Positions 37,340 through 46,711 of a stretch of 64,000 nucleotides of DNA are shown in pieces. The position numbers and the translations under genes were made by a program. A model generated the notes under the pieces. It saw nothing but the letters and a program-made list of their open reading frames with translations. It had not been told where the DNA came from and made no database searches. Origin of the DNA: Cerasicoccus frondis (lineage in GTDB: Bacteria; Verrucomicrobiota; Verrucomicrobiia; Opitutales; Cerasicoccaceae); NCBI GenBank assembly GCA_031296915.1, contig JAVDPC010000029.1, positions 22,412 to 86,411 of the forward strand, written 5' to 3'. Every line of letters begins with the position of its first letter. Positions within the stretch are counted from its first letter, which is position 1.

Positions 37340-37795
37340 ATGGACATCAAGGAGATCAAACAGATCGTTGAACTAATGAAGCGTTCGGACCTGACGGAGT
37401 TCGAGATTGAGGAAAAAGACCTCAAGCTCCGCATCAGCCGTAACGGAGGCGTCGTCGTCGCCGCTCCTATCGCTGCGCCCGCTGCCGCGCCTGCTCCGGT
37501 AGCCGCTGAACCAGCTGCTGCTCCTGCCGCTTCGGCGGCCCCGAAAGATGAACCCGGCGTAACCATCATCAAGTCTCCGATGGTTGGCACCTTCTACCGC
37601 GCGCCCAGCCCGGACAGCAAGGTCTTCGCCGACATCGGCACGAAGGTCAAGCCAGACTCCGTGGTCTGCATCATCGAAGCGATGAAGGTCATGAATGAAA
37701 TCAACGCGGAAGTCTCCGGCTCCATTGTAGAAATTCTCGTCGAAAACGGTCAGGCCGTTGAATACGGACAAGCCTTGTTCAAGGTTAAGGCTTAA
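37340..37795 (+). CDS. accB: biotin carboxyl carrier protein of acetyl-CoA carboxylase
   Basis: AccB carries the biotin that moves carbon dioxide in the first step of fatty acid synthesis. The protein (151 residues) has an N-terminal part [17 protein letters not shown], a Pro/Ala-rich linker and a C-terminal biotinyl domain with the biotinylation motif [11 protein letters not shown] (the Lys in AMK). The ATG at 37340 is preferred to a TTG two codons earlier. It is the first gene of accB-accC-asp23-amaP-like-thiE. accA and accD are not in the window. Confidence 0.96.
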   Translation: MDIKEIKQIVELMKRSDLTEFEIEEKDLKLRISRNGGVVVAAPIAAPAAAPAPVAAEPAAAPAASAAPKDEPGVTIIKSPMVGTFYRAPSPDSKVFADIGTKVKPDSVVCIIEAMKVMNEINAEVSGSIVEILVENGQAVEYGQALFKVKA

Positions 37796-37851
37796 CAAAC
37801 GCATTACCTGCAAGCGCGCCAACGGCAATCCGTGGGCGCGTGCGATTATCC

Positions 37852-39231
37852 ATGATTCAAAAGATACTCATTGCCAACCGTGGCGAAATCGCCCTGCGCA
37901 TCGTGCGCGCCTGCCGGGAACTCGGCATCCGCACGCTGGCGGTCTACTCCGAAGCCGACGAACAAAGCCTGCACGTGCAGTTGGCTGATGAAGCCATCTG
38001 CATCGGGCCCGCCGCCTCTTCGGAAAGCTACCTGAAGGCCGACCGCATCATCAGCGCAGCGGAAATCGCCGACGTCGACGCCATTCACCCGGGCTTCGGC
38101 TTCCTCTCGGAAAACGCCGAATTCGCTGAACAGTGCGAAAGCTGCAACATCAAGTTTATTGGCCCGAAGTCGGAAACCATCCGCCTAATGGGCGACAAGG
38201 CCATGGCCAAGGAAGTCGCCAAGCGCGCCAAGGCTCCGACTATTCCTGGCAGTGATGGCCCCGTCAACGATGAGAAGGAGGCGGTCAAGATCGCCAAGGA
38301 AATCGGTTTCCCGGTCATCATCAAGGCGGTCGCCGGTGGCGGCGGCAAAGGCATGCGCCTGGCCCACAACGCCATGGCCTTCGCCAAGGAATTTAACACC
38401 GCACGCCAGGAAGCCGAAAAAGCGTTCGGCAATGGCGACGTCTACATCGAGAAATACATCGAAGAGCCGCGCCACATCGAGTTCCAGATTCTGGCCGACG
38501 AGCATGGCAAGGTCCTCCACCTCGGCGAGCGCGATTGCTCCGTGCAGCGTCGCTACCAAAAGCTGATCGAAGAGGCGCCCTCCCCCTACCTGACCGACAA
38601 ACTCCGCGCCAAAATGGGCGCAGCTGCGGTCCGCATTGCCCAGGAGTGTGACTACCAGAACGCCGGCACCGTCGAGTTCCTCGTCGATAAAAACGGCGAC
38701 TTCTACTTCATCGAAATGAACGCCCGTATCCAGGTGGAGCATGGTGTCACCGAGGAAGTCACTGGCCTCGACCTCGTGAAGCGCCAAATCCGCATCGCCG
38801 GCGGCGAAAAACTCGAACTGGAGCAGAAGGATATTAAAATCCTCCGTCACTGCATCGAGTGTCGCATTAACGCTGAGGATCCAACCCGCAATTTCGCGCC
38901 CTGCCCAGGCGAAGTGAAGTTCTACTACACTCCCGGCGGCCACGGCGTGCGCATTGACTCACACGTCTACCAAGGCTACCACGTGCCGCCTTACTACGAC
39001 AGCATGGTCGCCAAACTAATGGTCTATGGGCGCACCCGCGAGATTGCCATGGACCGCATGTACCGTGCGCTCAATGAATACATGATTCGCGGCATCAAAA
39101 CCACGATTCCGTTCTGCGCCGCCGTCATGAAAGACCCGGTCTTCCGCAGCGGCGATGTCACCACGAAGTACATTGAGGAATTCCTCAGCCGCACGCCGCG
39201 GGATGTCTTCACCATCGACGACTCCATGTAA
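37852..39231 (+). CDS. accC: biotin carboxylase subunit of acetyl-CoA carboxylase
   Basis: AccC carboxylates the biotin on AccB using ATP and bicarbonate. The 459-residue protein begins [20 protein letters not shown], has the ATP-grasp glycine-rich loop [12 protein letters not shown], the [20 protein letters not shown] segment with catalytic residues, and the C-terminal [22 protein letters not shown] four codons upstream (37840) is possible but less likely. It follows accB by 56 bases. Confidence 0.97.
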   Translation: MIQKILIANRGEIALRIVRACRELGIRTLAVYSEADEQSLHVQLADEAICIGPAASSESYLKADRIISAAEIADVDAIHPGFGFLSENAEFAEQCESCNIKFIGPKSETIRLMGDKAMAKEVAKRAKAPTIPGSDGPVNDEKEAVKIAKEIGFPVIIKAVAGGGGKGMRLAHNAMAFAKEFNTARQEAEKAFGNGDVYIEKYIEEPRHIEFQILADEHGKVLHLGERDCSVQRRYQKLIEEAPSPYLTDKLRAKMGAAAVRIAQECDYQNAGTVEFLVDKNGDFYFIEMNARIQVEHGVTEEVTGLDLVKRQIRIAGGEKLELEQKDIKILRHCIECRINAEDPTRNFAPCPGEVKFYYTPGGHGVRIDSHVYQGYHVPPYYDSMVAKLMVYGRTREIAMDRMYRALNEYMIRGIKTTIPFCAAVMKDPVFRSGDVTTKYIEEFLSRTPRDVFTIDDSM

Positions 39232-39321
39232 CCCTAAACGGAACTTGGTGGTATTTTTCGTGATCAAAGATTGAATTATCGCCATTATTCCGTAAACATT
39301 TGGATATAAACCATAAAAATC

Positions 39322-39780
39322 ATGCCAGCGAAAAAGAAAGCCGACGTGCCGGTGGACGAACCGGATCCCCACACCATACCAGTGCCGACTGAAGAAAGCG
39401 ACGAGGTTGACGAGATTAAAATCACCTTTCAGGTGGTCGCCAACATCGTGAAAATGTCGACCATGGAGGTCGATGGCGTTTACTCCGTGAAGGATGGTTC
39501 CGACGGCATTTGGGAAACGTTCGGTGGCCGCAAGAGCGAAAAAGGCGTCGAAGTAATCGAGGACGAAGCTGGCGAGTATGTCATCAAGATCCACGTCGAG
39601 CTCCTCTTTGGCGTAAAGCTGGCTGACACTGCCCGCATCATCCAACAGCATGTGCGTGAGCAAGTAGAAACCATGACCGGCAAGAGCGTTTCCAAGGTAG
39701 ATGTCTACATCGACGGCGTTCGCGAAGTCGCTCCCAAGATCGAGGACAAGGACACCTGGAACCCGCCACACACCGATTAA
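39322..39780 (+). CDS. Asp23/Gls24-family protein
   Basis: A 152-residue protein of the alkaline-shock (DUF322) family: ITFQVVANIVKMSTMEVDGVYSV, KGVEVIEDEAGEYVIKIHVELLFGVKL and VREQVETMTGKSVSKVDVYIDGV. The N-terminus is charged and flexible. In Firmicutes the relative YqhY is encoded directly after accB-accC and affects acetyl-CoA carboxylase; the same order here suggests the same link. It lies 90 bases after accC and 13 before the anchor-like gene. Confidence 0.93.
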   Translation: MPAKKKADVPVDEPDPHTIPVPTEESDEVDEIKITFQVVANIVKMSTMEVDGVYSVKDGSDGIWETFGGRKSEKGVEVIEDEAGEYVIKIHVELLFGVKLADTARIIQQHVREQVETMTGKSVSKVDVYIDGVREVAPKIEDKDTWNPPHTD

Positions 39781-39793
39781 CCTTATCTAGCGC

Positions 39794-40588
39794 ATGGATT
39801 TCGACATCAAGCAACAGTTGCTGGACCTCTACAACGCGTCATTCTCATTTCAGAATCCGCAGTGGTGGTATTGGTGGTTGGGCGCCGCAGGCGTCATCCT
39901 GGTGTTGATCATTATTTTCCGCCTACGCAGTTCGAGTAAGAATTTCCGTGTCTTCCGCGACGAAAGCGGCGTAGCGGAAACCACAAATTCCGCGCTCCGC
40001 GACTTGGTCCGCATTGCCTGCGACGGCGTCGAAACCGCCAGCAAGCCCAAGATTAGTTTCAAGAAGAAGCATGGTCGCATCAATGTAGAGATCCGCGCGA
40101 AACTTTATCAGGGGCAGCGTCTCGGTGAAGTCCGCGACCACATGCGTCGCCGTGTGACGAAAATCTTCCAGGACACCCACGGCATTCTGGTCGGCGATGT
40201 CAGCTTCACGGCAACCGGCTTTAAGAAGAGCAACAATGCTCCTGCCATGGATGCGGAACCTGAAGCCTACGAGCCCATCACGAAGCTTGAGCCAAAGCCC
40301 GAACCTCAAAAGGAACCGGAGCCGAAGCCGGATAATAAGCCCGCTTTCATCGCACCCAAGGAGCCAGAAGAAACCAAGCCCGCAAAGGAAGAACCGAAAG
40401 CAGAATCCACTGAGGAGCCGAAGAAAAAAGGCGGCCTGTTTGGCGGTTTTGGCGGCAAGAAAAACAAGCCTTCCATCGTCGAGGACGCTCAGAAAAAAGA
40501 TGCTGGCGAGCCATTGGAGGACGACGACTTTTCCGCATTGTTGGCTGAAAACGACGAGCTTCCCGAAAAGAAGTCCGAAGGTAACTAA
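39794..40588 (+). CDS. AmaP-like single-pass membrane protein with charged tail
   Basis: A 264-residue protein with a short N-terminal part, one membrane segment (WWLGAAGVILVLIIIFRL, about residues 29-47), a soluble domain (55-145, including INVEIRAKLYQGQRLGEVRDHMRRRVTKI) and a long Lys/Glu/Pro-rich tail containing GGLFGGFGGKK. In Staphylococcus AmaP is the membrane anchor of Asp23; this gene's place right after the Asp23-family gene and its topology fit such a role, but the residue-level similarity to AmaP is something I infer from the position. Confidence 0.7.
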   Translation: MDFDIKQQLLDLYNASFSFQNPQWWYWWLGAAGVILVLIIIFRLRSSSKNFRVFRDESGVAETTNSALRDLVRIACDGVETASKPKISFKKKHGRINVEIRAKLYQGQRLGEVRDHMRRRVTKIFQDTHGILVGDVSFTATGFKKSNNAPAMDAEPEAYEPITKLEPKPEPQKEPEPKPDNKPAFIAPKEPEETKPAKEEPKAESTEEPKKKGGLFGGFGGKKNKPSIVEDAQKKDAGEPLEDDDFSALLAENDELPEKKSEGN

Positions 40589-40602
40589 TCAGCCGCCCCC
40601 CA

Positions 40603-41241
40603 ATGAGCGATATTTGGCCGACGCCCCCACGCGTGTATGGCATTCTGGACACAGGATACGTCGCGCCGGAGGATTGGATTTCAAAATGCCAAGCGCTGCT
40701 TGATGGCGGCGCCGACATCATTCAACTAAGGGCCAAAGGCAGCACTTTAGATCAGCGGCGCCAATTACTGGAGTCGATATTGCCGCTCTTCGCGCTCAGT
40801 TCGACACCGCTGGTGCTGAATGACGACTGGGAACTGGCTTGCGAATACGAAGGCGTCGGCGTCCATGTTGGCCAAGACGACACGCCAGTCGCTGAAGTTC
40901 GCGCGGCGCTGGGTCCGGACCGTGTCCTCGGCCTATCGACTCATTCTCCCGAGCAGGCGGATGGGGCCATTGCGTTGGCGGATCAACTAACCTACTTTGC
41001 GGTCGGCCCAGTTTTCGCCACCCAAACCAAGCCTGACTACACGCCCGTCGGACTGGAGCTCGTGCACTACGTTGCCTCCCAACGCCCCCCCCTTCCGTGG
41101 TTCTGCATCGGGGGCGTCAAGCGCGGTAATGCGCGCCAAGTTATCGAAGCGGGCGCAGAGGCATTGGTCGCCGTCTCTGATTTGCTCTGCGCCAAGGACA
41201 CCGCTACCGCAGTGCAAGAGCTACGCGAACAGTTTGCGTAG
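40603..41241 (+). CDS. thiE: thiamine-phosphate synthase
   Basis: ThiE joins HMP-diphosphate and thiazole phosphate to make thiamine phosphate. The 212-residue TIM barrel shows YGILDTGYVA, ADIIQLRAKGST, the phosphate-binding LVLNDDWELA, VGVHVGQDD, LGLSTHSPEQ and the closing FCIGGVKRGN. It lies 14 bases after the AmaP-like gene and is probably the last gene of the acc operon. The C8 tract 41085-41092 encodes part of RPPLPW. It ends 9 bases from the convergent galM stop. Confidence 0.93.
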   Translation: MSDIWPTPPRVYGILDTGYVAPEDWISKCQALLDGGADIIQLRAKGSTLDQRRQLLESILPLFALSSTPLVLNDDWELACEYEGVGVHVGQDDTPVAEVRAALGPDRVLGLSTHSPEQADGAIALADQLTYFAVGPVFATQTKPDYTPVGLELVHYVASQRPPLPWFCIGGVKRGNARQVIEAGAEALVAVSDLLCAKDTATAVQELREQFA

Positions 41242-41250
41242 TTGCCCTAC

Positions 41251-42291
41251 CTATTCGACGCCGAAACGGTAGATTGTCGTCGAGCGAAACACCTCGCCTG
41301 CGTGCAAAACGCCATTCCCGAGTTCGGGGCAGTTTACGCCATTCGGATAATCGTGGGTCTCCAGGCAAAAGCCACTGTGTAGACCATACGAACCAGTCTT
41401 GCCGGGTTCCCCCTCCTCCATCTGAGCGCTCGTGTAAAACTGCAGGTAAGGCTCGGTCGTCAGCGTTTCCAGCACACGCCCCGTGTGAGGCTCACGCACG
41501 CGCGCAACCAAACGTGGCTCTTCCGTGCGCCCCTCGGGCAAAAAGTATCCGTCGCCATGCCCCTGAAAAAGCCCTGTCACACGGTCACTGATAAACGCAG
41601 GCTCGCGAAAATCATTTGCCTGTCCATCGACGGAACGCTTCTCGTCGAGCAAGGTCATCTCATCATTGCAGGGAGCATACTCGCTGGCCAGAATTTGCAC
41701 TTCGTGATCCAGAATCGTGCCTTCTCCCTGCCCCTTCAGGTTGAAATAACTGTGGTTCGTCACCACTAAAGGCGTGGCCTTGTCCGTCTGAAATTCGTAG
41801 TCGATGCGTAATTCATTTTCTGGCGTTAGCGCATAATCGACTTGGCATTGCAGATTACCCGGATAGCCGTTCGATCCCTCCGGGTCGGTGAAAGTCAGGC
41901 GTAATTTGTCCTGCCCACCGTCACGAATGACTTCAGCATTCCACAAGAATTTATCGAACCCGACTAGGCCACCGTGAAGGTGGTTGGAAAGGTTGTTGAT
42001 GGCGAGCTGGTAGTCGACGCCATCCAAGGTAAACTTCCCTTTGGTCAGTCGCCCCGCAACACGACCAGTCAACGCGCCAAAATACGGATGCCCCGCCAGG
42101 TATCCGGCCAGGTCCGGCTTGCCCAACGCAATGTCCGCCATGACGCCATTGCGGTCTGGCGCCTCAATCGAAACCACGATGCCGCCATAGTTGGTGATCG
42201 TCACCTTAAGACCATTGTCGTTAGTCAGCGTGAAAAGTTGCACGTCCTCGCCAGTTGGGAGGACGCCGTATGGGGCGGAAGTTATAGGCAT
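41251..42291 (-). CDS. galM: aldose 1-epimerase (mutarotase)
   Basis: GalM interconverts alpha and beta anomers of aldohexoses. The 346-residue protein has the family's conserved sites: NYGGIVVSIEAPDR, ALTGRVAGRLTKGKF with the substrate Arg, NNLSNHLHGG with the first histidine, VVTNHSYFNLKGQG with the second, and the C-terminal CLETHDYPNGVN with the catalytic glutamate. It is cotranscribed with cstA, whose stop lies 9 bases upstream of its start. Confidence 0.95.
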   Translation of the reverse strand: MPITSAPYGVLPTGEDVQLFTLTNDNGLKVTITNYGGIVVSIEAPDRNGVMADIALGKPDLAGYLAGHPYFGALTGRVAGRLTKGKFTLDGVDYQLAINNLSNHLHGGLVGFDKFLWNAEVIRDGGQDKLRLTFTDPEGSNGYPGNLQCQVDYALTPENELRIDYEFQTDKATPLVVTNHSYFNLKGQGEGTILDHEVQILASEYAPCNDEMTLLDEKRSVDGQANDFREPAFISDRVTGLFQGHGDGYFLPEGRTEEPRLVARVREPHTGRVLETLTTEPYLQFYTSAQMEEGEPGKTGSYGLHSGFCLETHDYPNGVNCPELGNGVLHAGEVFRSTTIYRFGVE

Positions 42292-42300
42292 TTTATGTGA

Positions 42301-43923
42301 TTAGCTAACAGGGGCAGAGCTGGAATGTTGGGGTTCGTCAAAGAAAACAAACTTAAGGGACATCCCCGCAACAAAAAAGCCCAGAATGAACATCGCCACG
42401 CTAATAGAAGGAATCAACCAGTTCTCAGTAGAGAAATTCATGGCCATGAACACCAAAGCTGTCAGCGGACAAACCATCATAAAAATAGCCGGTATTAAGG
42501 CGAAACGATAGCCCAACTGACGATCTTTCAAAAAGACGATGAAGGTAACCAGCGCCAGACCAGCCATCATTTGATTTGTGGCTCCGAAAAGCGGCCAAAG
42601 CGCCTGCCAAGCTGGCACTCCATTAAATTCCTGTATCGCAAAAAGCGCAGGCGCGATGATAACAATCAGTGTTCCCACATAGCGCGCCGTTGGCCCCTCC
42701 CAACTCAGCATCTCCGAGAGAATGAAGCGCGTCAACCGAGTGCAGGTATCAAGCGTGGTCAGGAGAAACGTGCTGACGGTCAATGCAGTGAATTCGCGCC
42801 CCCACTCCTGCGGGACGTGCAAGGCGCTCATGAAGACCGCGGCCCCGTTGGCAAAGATCTGAACCGGCTTCAGTCCCGCAGTCTCAGATTCACTGAGAAT
42901 CGCAATGCTGGCTAAAGCAAAAACTGCCAATAAGCCCTCAACCAACATTCCTCCATAGGCGACCGGTTTCGCATCCCTCTCCCGCTCCACTTGCTTGGAT
43001 GTGGTGCCACTGGCAACCAAACTATGAAAACCACTGCAGGCGCCACAAGCCACCGTGATGAATAGCACTGGAAACAGATAGAGTGGATTCGCGCCTCCCG
43101 AATTAAACCCCGTAAAGACCGGAGCCTGTAAAGAACGTCCGGAAAACAGGAGCCCCACAATGCCCACCAACATCATTGCATAGAGAAAGATCGAGCTCAG
43201 GAAATCACGGGGCTGCAGCAAGACATTTACCGGCAACACCGCTGCAATGAAGCAGTAAGCGACAATGAGCCCCAACCAAATATCTTTAGAGATGCCTGCG
43301 GCGGGAAATGCATGCCCCAAATACAACCCGGCAAACGTAAGCGGGATGAACAACGCCAAAGTAATGCCCCAGGGCAATCCCTTCCAGCGCAACACCAAGC
43401 CAAAGGCCACGGCGCAGAAAATAAACCAACCCGATGCGGTCGCCACCGACGGGCTCGCGGCAAAGGTTCCTGCCGTCAAGTCCAGGAAAACAATGATCAC
43501 ATAGATCAGCGCCAGCAGCAGGAAGAGGCGGAAAAAAACACCTGTCTGCGGTCCAACAAGCGACTTGGTTATCTCAGTAATCGTTCGCCCACGGTAGCGC
43601 AACGACATCAGCAAGCTACCGAAATCATGAACGCCACCGAAGAAGATCGCGCCGACTAGAATCCATAGCCAAGTCGGCCCCCAGCCAAAATACATCGTTG
43701 CCAGGATCGGGCCCACAATGGGCCCAGCACCCGCGATCGAGGAAAAATGATGACCGAAGACGATGGATGCCCGCGTCGGCACATAATCAACACCATCGTT
43801 CTTTTCGACAGCAGGAGTTTGGCGCGCATCATCGATTCCGCACCGACGGCATAGAAAACGTCCATACAGGCGATAACCAAGCGCGAGAATAACCAGCGAA
43901 ATCAATAAAATCGTTACCAGCAT
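42301..43923 (-). CDS. cstA: carbon starvation protein A family transporter
   Basis: CstA-family proteins are peptide or pyruvate importers induced by starvation. The 540-residue protein is shorter than E. coli CstA (about 700) but has the diagnostic N-terminal block: DYVPTRASIVFGHHFSSIAGAGPIVGPILA, WILVGAIFFGGVHDFGSL and the later GACSGFHSLVASGTTSKQ, within some 15 membrane segments. The shorter length fits the compact subgroup of the family. No Shine-Dalgarno motif lies upstream of the ATG. Confidence 0.9.
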   Translation of the reverse strand: MLVTILLISLVILALGYRLYGRFLCRRCGIDDARQTPAVEKNDGVDYVPTRASIVFGHHFSSIAGAGPIVGPILATMYFGWGPTWLWILVGAIFFGGVHDFGSLLMSLRYRGRTITEITKSLVGPQTGVFFRLFLLLALIYVIIVFLDLTAGTFAASPSVATASGWFIFCAVAFGLVLRWKGLPWGITLALFIPLTFAGLYLGHAFPAAGISKDIWLGLIVAYCFIAAVLPVNVLLQPRDFLSSIFLYAMMLVGIVGLLFSGRSLQAPVFTGFNSGGANPLYLFPVLFITVACGACSGFHSLVASGTTSKQVERERDAKPVAYGGMLVEGLLAVFALASIAILSESETAGLKPVQIFANGAAVFMSALHVPQEWGREFTALTVSTFLLTTLDTCTRLTRFILSEMLSWEGPTARYVGTLIVIIAPALFAIQEFNGVPAWQALWPLFGATNQMMAGLALVTFIVFLKDRQLGYRFALIPAIFMMVCPLTALVFMAMNFSTENWLIPSISVAMFILGFFVAGMSLKFVFFDEPQHSSSAPVS

Positions 43924-44056
43924 CAGAAAGGGAGCAACTGAGAAAACTCAGGAGCTTGAGTCATAAAGCTCGCTTATGCCAGCAAATACCCAAACGACCT
44001 GCTAGTCTATGCGGTATGAAACCACACTCTGTACAGCCATTCAGTCAGTATAGTAC

Positions 44057-44090
44057 AAAAAAATTTCCCGAGCAAACCCGGGAAATTTTG
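44057..44090 (-). terminator. rho-independent terminator after the PEP-CTERM gene
   Basis: On the minus strand AAATTTCCCG(GG) pairs with (CT)CGGGAAATTT and is followed by TTTTGTACTA, 22 bases downstream of the stop at 44113. Confidence 0.9.
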
Positions 44091-44112
44091 TTAAGTAATA
44101 GAGGCTCCTGAC

Positions 44113-44856
44113 TTAGGCGCTGCGTCGACGGCGGTAGGCAACCAAACCAAGAACGCAGAGGCCTGCAATTGCGGCATAGGTCGAAGGTTCGGGCACTGCG
44201 GTGCCGTAGATTTGCACGTTGTCTAGGCTAATGCTCTGGTTGCCTAGGGTTCCAAACGTACCGCGGAACCAGATATCATTGGAACTAGCATCAACAGTGC
44301 TGAGTGTGTTCACCTCACCTGTTGCAACATCGATAGTATCGGTGCCTATCGTTACGAAGTCAGTTCCATTCGTGCTGTATTCCCAAAGGACATCATAAGA
44401 GGCAGCGCTGCTCAAACCAGCGGCATAGGAGAAGACGAAGTCCGTCATCTCAGTGCCATTTCCGCTTGCATAAAACACAAAGCTCAAGCCACTTGCATCA
44501 TTAAAAAAGCCATTTTGGAATTGCTGCGAGTATGCGGGATTCAACGAAAGTTGATCACTGATACCCTCTGGGCGCGTAGTAATCTTGGTGTTCAAGGCAA
44601 CATTCTGAGCGTTCACTTGAATGCTACCCAGAGCGCCGTTTTGAACAAAAGCACTGGAACCATTGGTTCCATCAGCGTAGAATGTGCCATTAGAATTTGC
44701 AACACCGTCACCAGTCACGTCGGACCAATTACTTGCGGTCGTCAAAGCGCTGTCTTGGATGTTGGTAAAATCCCAACCAGCCAACAAAAGGCTCGCTGCG
44801 CTCGCAGAGCTAGTGAGCGCAGCGGCTGATAATGCAATAATAACAAACTTTTTCAT
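44113..44856 (-). CDS. PEP-CTERM sorting-domain protein
   Basis: A 247-residue exported protein: signal peptide (MKKFVIIALSAAALTSSASA), a Ser/Asn/Thr-rich beta body (about 22-215, LLLAGWDFTNIQDSALTTASNWS and SFVFYASGNGTEMTDFVFSY) and the exosortase tail VPEPSTYAAIAGLCVLG with RRRR. The body looks like secreted surface beta-sandwich domains. It lies downstream of the TonB operon on the same strand but is separated by about 110 bases, including a hairpin (44889-44906), and has its own terminator. Confidence 0.87.
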   Translation of the reverse strand: MKKFVIIALSAAALTSSASAASLLLAGWDFTNIQDSALTTASNWSDVTGDGVANSNGTFYADGTNGSSAFVQNGALGSIQVNAQNVALNTKITTRPEGISDQLSLNPAYSQQFQNGFFNDASGLSFVFYASGNGTEMTDFVFSYAAGLSSAASYDVLWEYSTNGTDFVTIGTDTIDVATGEVNTLSTVDASSNDIWFRGTFGTLGNQSISLDNVQIYGTAVPEPSTYAAIAGLCVLGLVAYRRRRSA

Positions 44857-44888
44857 GGAAATATGAGTTATGTTGTTGGACCTGAAGC

Positions 44889-44906
44889 CGGGAGATTGAA
44901 CTCCCG
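44889..44906 (-). terminator. hairpin at the end of the TonB-receptor operon (weak)
   Basis: CGGGAG-ATTGAA-CTCCCG forms a 6-bp stem between the secreted repeat protein stop and the PEP-CTERM gene. There is no T tract, so terminator function is doubtful. Confidence 0.35.
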
Positions 44907-44967
44907 ACTCACAGGGTAAAGGTTATTTTTTAGAGGTGTCTAATTAACCAGTAACGCTTGCAAGCTA

Positions 44968-46617
44968 CTAGAGGTTGTCACCATTTCCGTTGTCCACGAG
45001 GATACCACGAACGTTCATGGCAGTCCAAGAAGTCGTAAACAAGGTGGCAGAAGCATTTTCCGGGAATGCACCGATGAAGTTACCTTCGGTAAAGAAGGTG
45101 CTGGTGTAAGGGACCACCGTCGCGCCGCTACCGCTAGAAGCGGAGGTCAGCGGAACTGGGTTAACACCGTTTTGCGTGGTTTGCGCATTTGCGCCAGCGC
45201 CAGAGATCAAACCAAAGAGCGGATCATTGGAACCACCGGAACTGCCGATGCGGTTGCCGAAGCTACCAGGAGCACCTACAGGAGGTGTCGAGCCAGATGC
45301 GCCAACAACGGTCTGCGCGACACTCTGAAGGCCGATCGTAGCGACACTATCCTCAGCAACATCTACGAACAGAACGCCAGCAAGGTTGAGCGTGCCTGCA
45401 GCAACTTGCAGTTGAGAATCAGGTGAAGGGTAACCAAGGGTAACCGAAATGTCATTCACACCACCACCGGCGATGGAGAGACCAGGCTTCGAAGTTGGGC
45501 CGTCAAATACGATGGAATTATACAAACTACCACCGAAGCCTTCTTTGATACGCATGAAGCCGTTGTCACCTAAACCAGTTTGGCTGGCATTGCCGGGGCC
45601 AAACATGGTGATGTTATAGAGAGTAGGGCTTGAGAAAGGCGAACCCGAGATCGTGTTACCAGCATCTTGACCGTCCCACTCACCGCAGGAGTCGGCTTGA
45701 ATGTCGGAATTTTGAATTGAACCAGCCATGATGAAACCAAACTGAGCGAATCCAGTCCAACCTTGGTCAACATCCAGACCGTCGTCATTGAAGTAACTCA
45801 GCATGAAATACTTAACTCCAGCGGTGCCGCCGAAAATTTCGATGCCGTCGTCACCCGAGCAGTAAATGTCGATGTATTCAAGTTCGGTGCCATAACCTAC
45901 GCCGCCGAGTGTAAGGCCTTGTTGCTCATCTCCTTCATCGAGGGAGCGACCAGAGTGGCGGATCGACACATACTTCAGGGAGCCAGAGCTGTCATTCGTG
46001 TTGCGACCACCATAAGTTACGCGATCATCTGTCAAACCGTAGCCTTCGATGTATGCCAAACCTGCGATACCAGGTCCGGCATCAGGGTCAATTCCTACGT
46101 TGGTTGGCGCATATCCAAGCAATGTGACGGCGCCCCATTGATTCACTGCCGCTGCACTACCGACGAGGGGAGGAAGAGGAGCAGTCTTCGGAGCGGCATC
46201 TACCCAAGAGTCTGTGCCAGTCCAACGGACCGGAAACTCAACTGTGCCTACGTTAGCAGTAGTAAAAATGATTGGATTCGTGGCAGAACCTACAGCGTAA
46301 ATTTCACCACCACGGGTAACGCAAAGGCTACCAGGAAAGTCAGTAACGAGCGGAGCTGGCTGACCACGTACGATCACGCCGGGCTCGATCGTTAGCGTAA
46401 CGCCAGGCATGACGAAGGTGAAACCTTCAAGCACGTATTCGGTGTCAGCAACTGTGCCACTAGTTCCAAGAGTGATGTCCTCAACGATGTTGTAGAGGCC
46501 AGTTCCTGTATTAACGACAGCAGAACCAAAATTGGCAGGCGTGATTGCGGTTGTCGCCCAGGCGCTAGCAGCGCTCAGAGAAACTCCCAGAATGATAGTT
46601 AGTTTAGTTTTGGACAT
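44968..46617 (-). CDS. secreted repeat (probably beta-helix) protein paired with the TonB-dependent receptor
   Basis: From the ATG at 46617 this is a 549-residue secreted protein with a signal peptide (TIILGVSLSAASAWA). Motifs such as YVLEGFTFVMPGVTLTIEPGVIVRG, then AVGSATNPIIFTTA, GTELEYIDIYCSGDDGIEIFGG and DDGLDVDQGWTG, repeat in the way of secreted right-handed beta-helix proteins often coded beside TonB receptors in other Gram-negatives. There is no PEP-CTERM tail, so it may stay on the surface or in the periplasm. It follows the receptor gene by 94 bases and is likely the last gene of the operon. Function unknown; a substrate-binding or scaffold role is inferred. Confidence 0.75.
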   Translation of the reverse strand: MSKTKLTIILGVSLSAASAWATTAITPANFGSAVVNTGTGLYNIVEDITLGTSGTVADTEYVLEGFTFVMPGVTLTIEPGVIVRGQPAPLVTDFPGSLCVTRGGEIYAVGSATNPIIFTTANVGTVEFPVRWTGTDSWVDAAPKTAPLPPLVGSAAAVNQWGAVTLLGYAPTNVGIDPDAGPGIAGLAYIEGYGLTDDRVTYGGRNTNDSSGSLKYVSIRHSGRSLDEGDEQQGLTLGGVGYGTELEYIDIYCSGDDGIEIFGGTAGVKYFMLSYFNDDGLDVDQGWTGFAQFGFIMAGSIQNSDIQADSCGEWDGQDAGNTISGSPFSSPTLYNITMFGPGNASQTGLGDNGFMRIKEGFGGSLYNSIVFDGPTSKPGLSIAGGGVNDISVTLGYPSPDSQLQVAAGTLNLAGVLFVDVAEDSVATIGLQSVAQTVVGASGSTPPVGAPGSFGNRIGSSGGSNDPLFGLISGAGANAQTTQNGVNPVPLTSASSGSGATVVPYTSTFFTEGNFIGAFPENASATLFTTSWTAMNVRGILVDNGNGDNL

Positions 46618-46711
46618 GTATAGATATGGGTTTTGGTTGAGATTGTGATGATAGATGAACATCATGACGTGGCTGCGACGATGAAGTGTAAATCATGTTA
46701 CAATTTTCACA

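Noticed and set aside
40603-41241. TPP riboswitch upstream of thiE
   Set aside because: Only 14 bases separate thiE from the previous gene, and no thi-box pattern was seen in the operon's leader.
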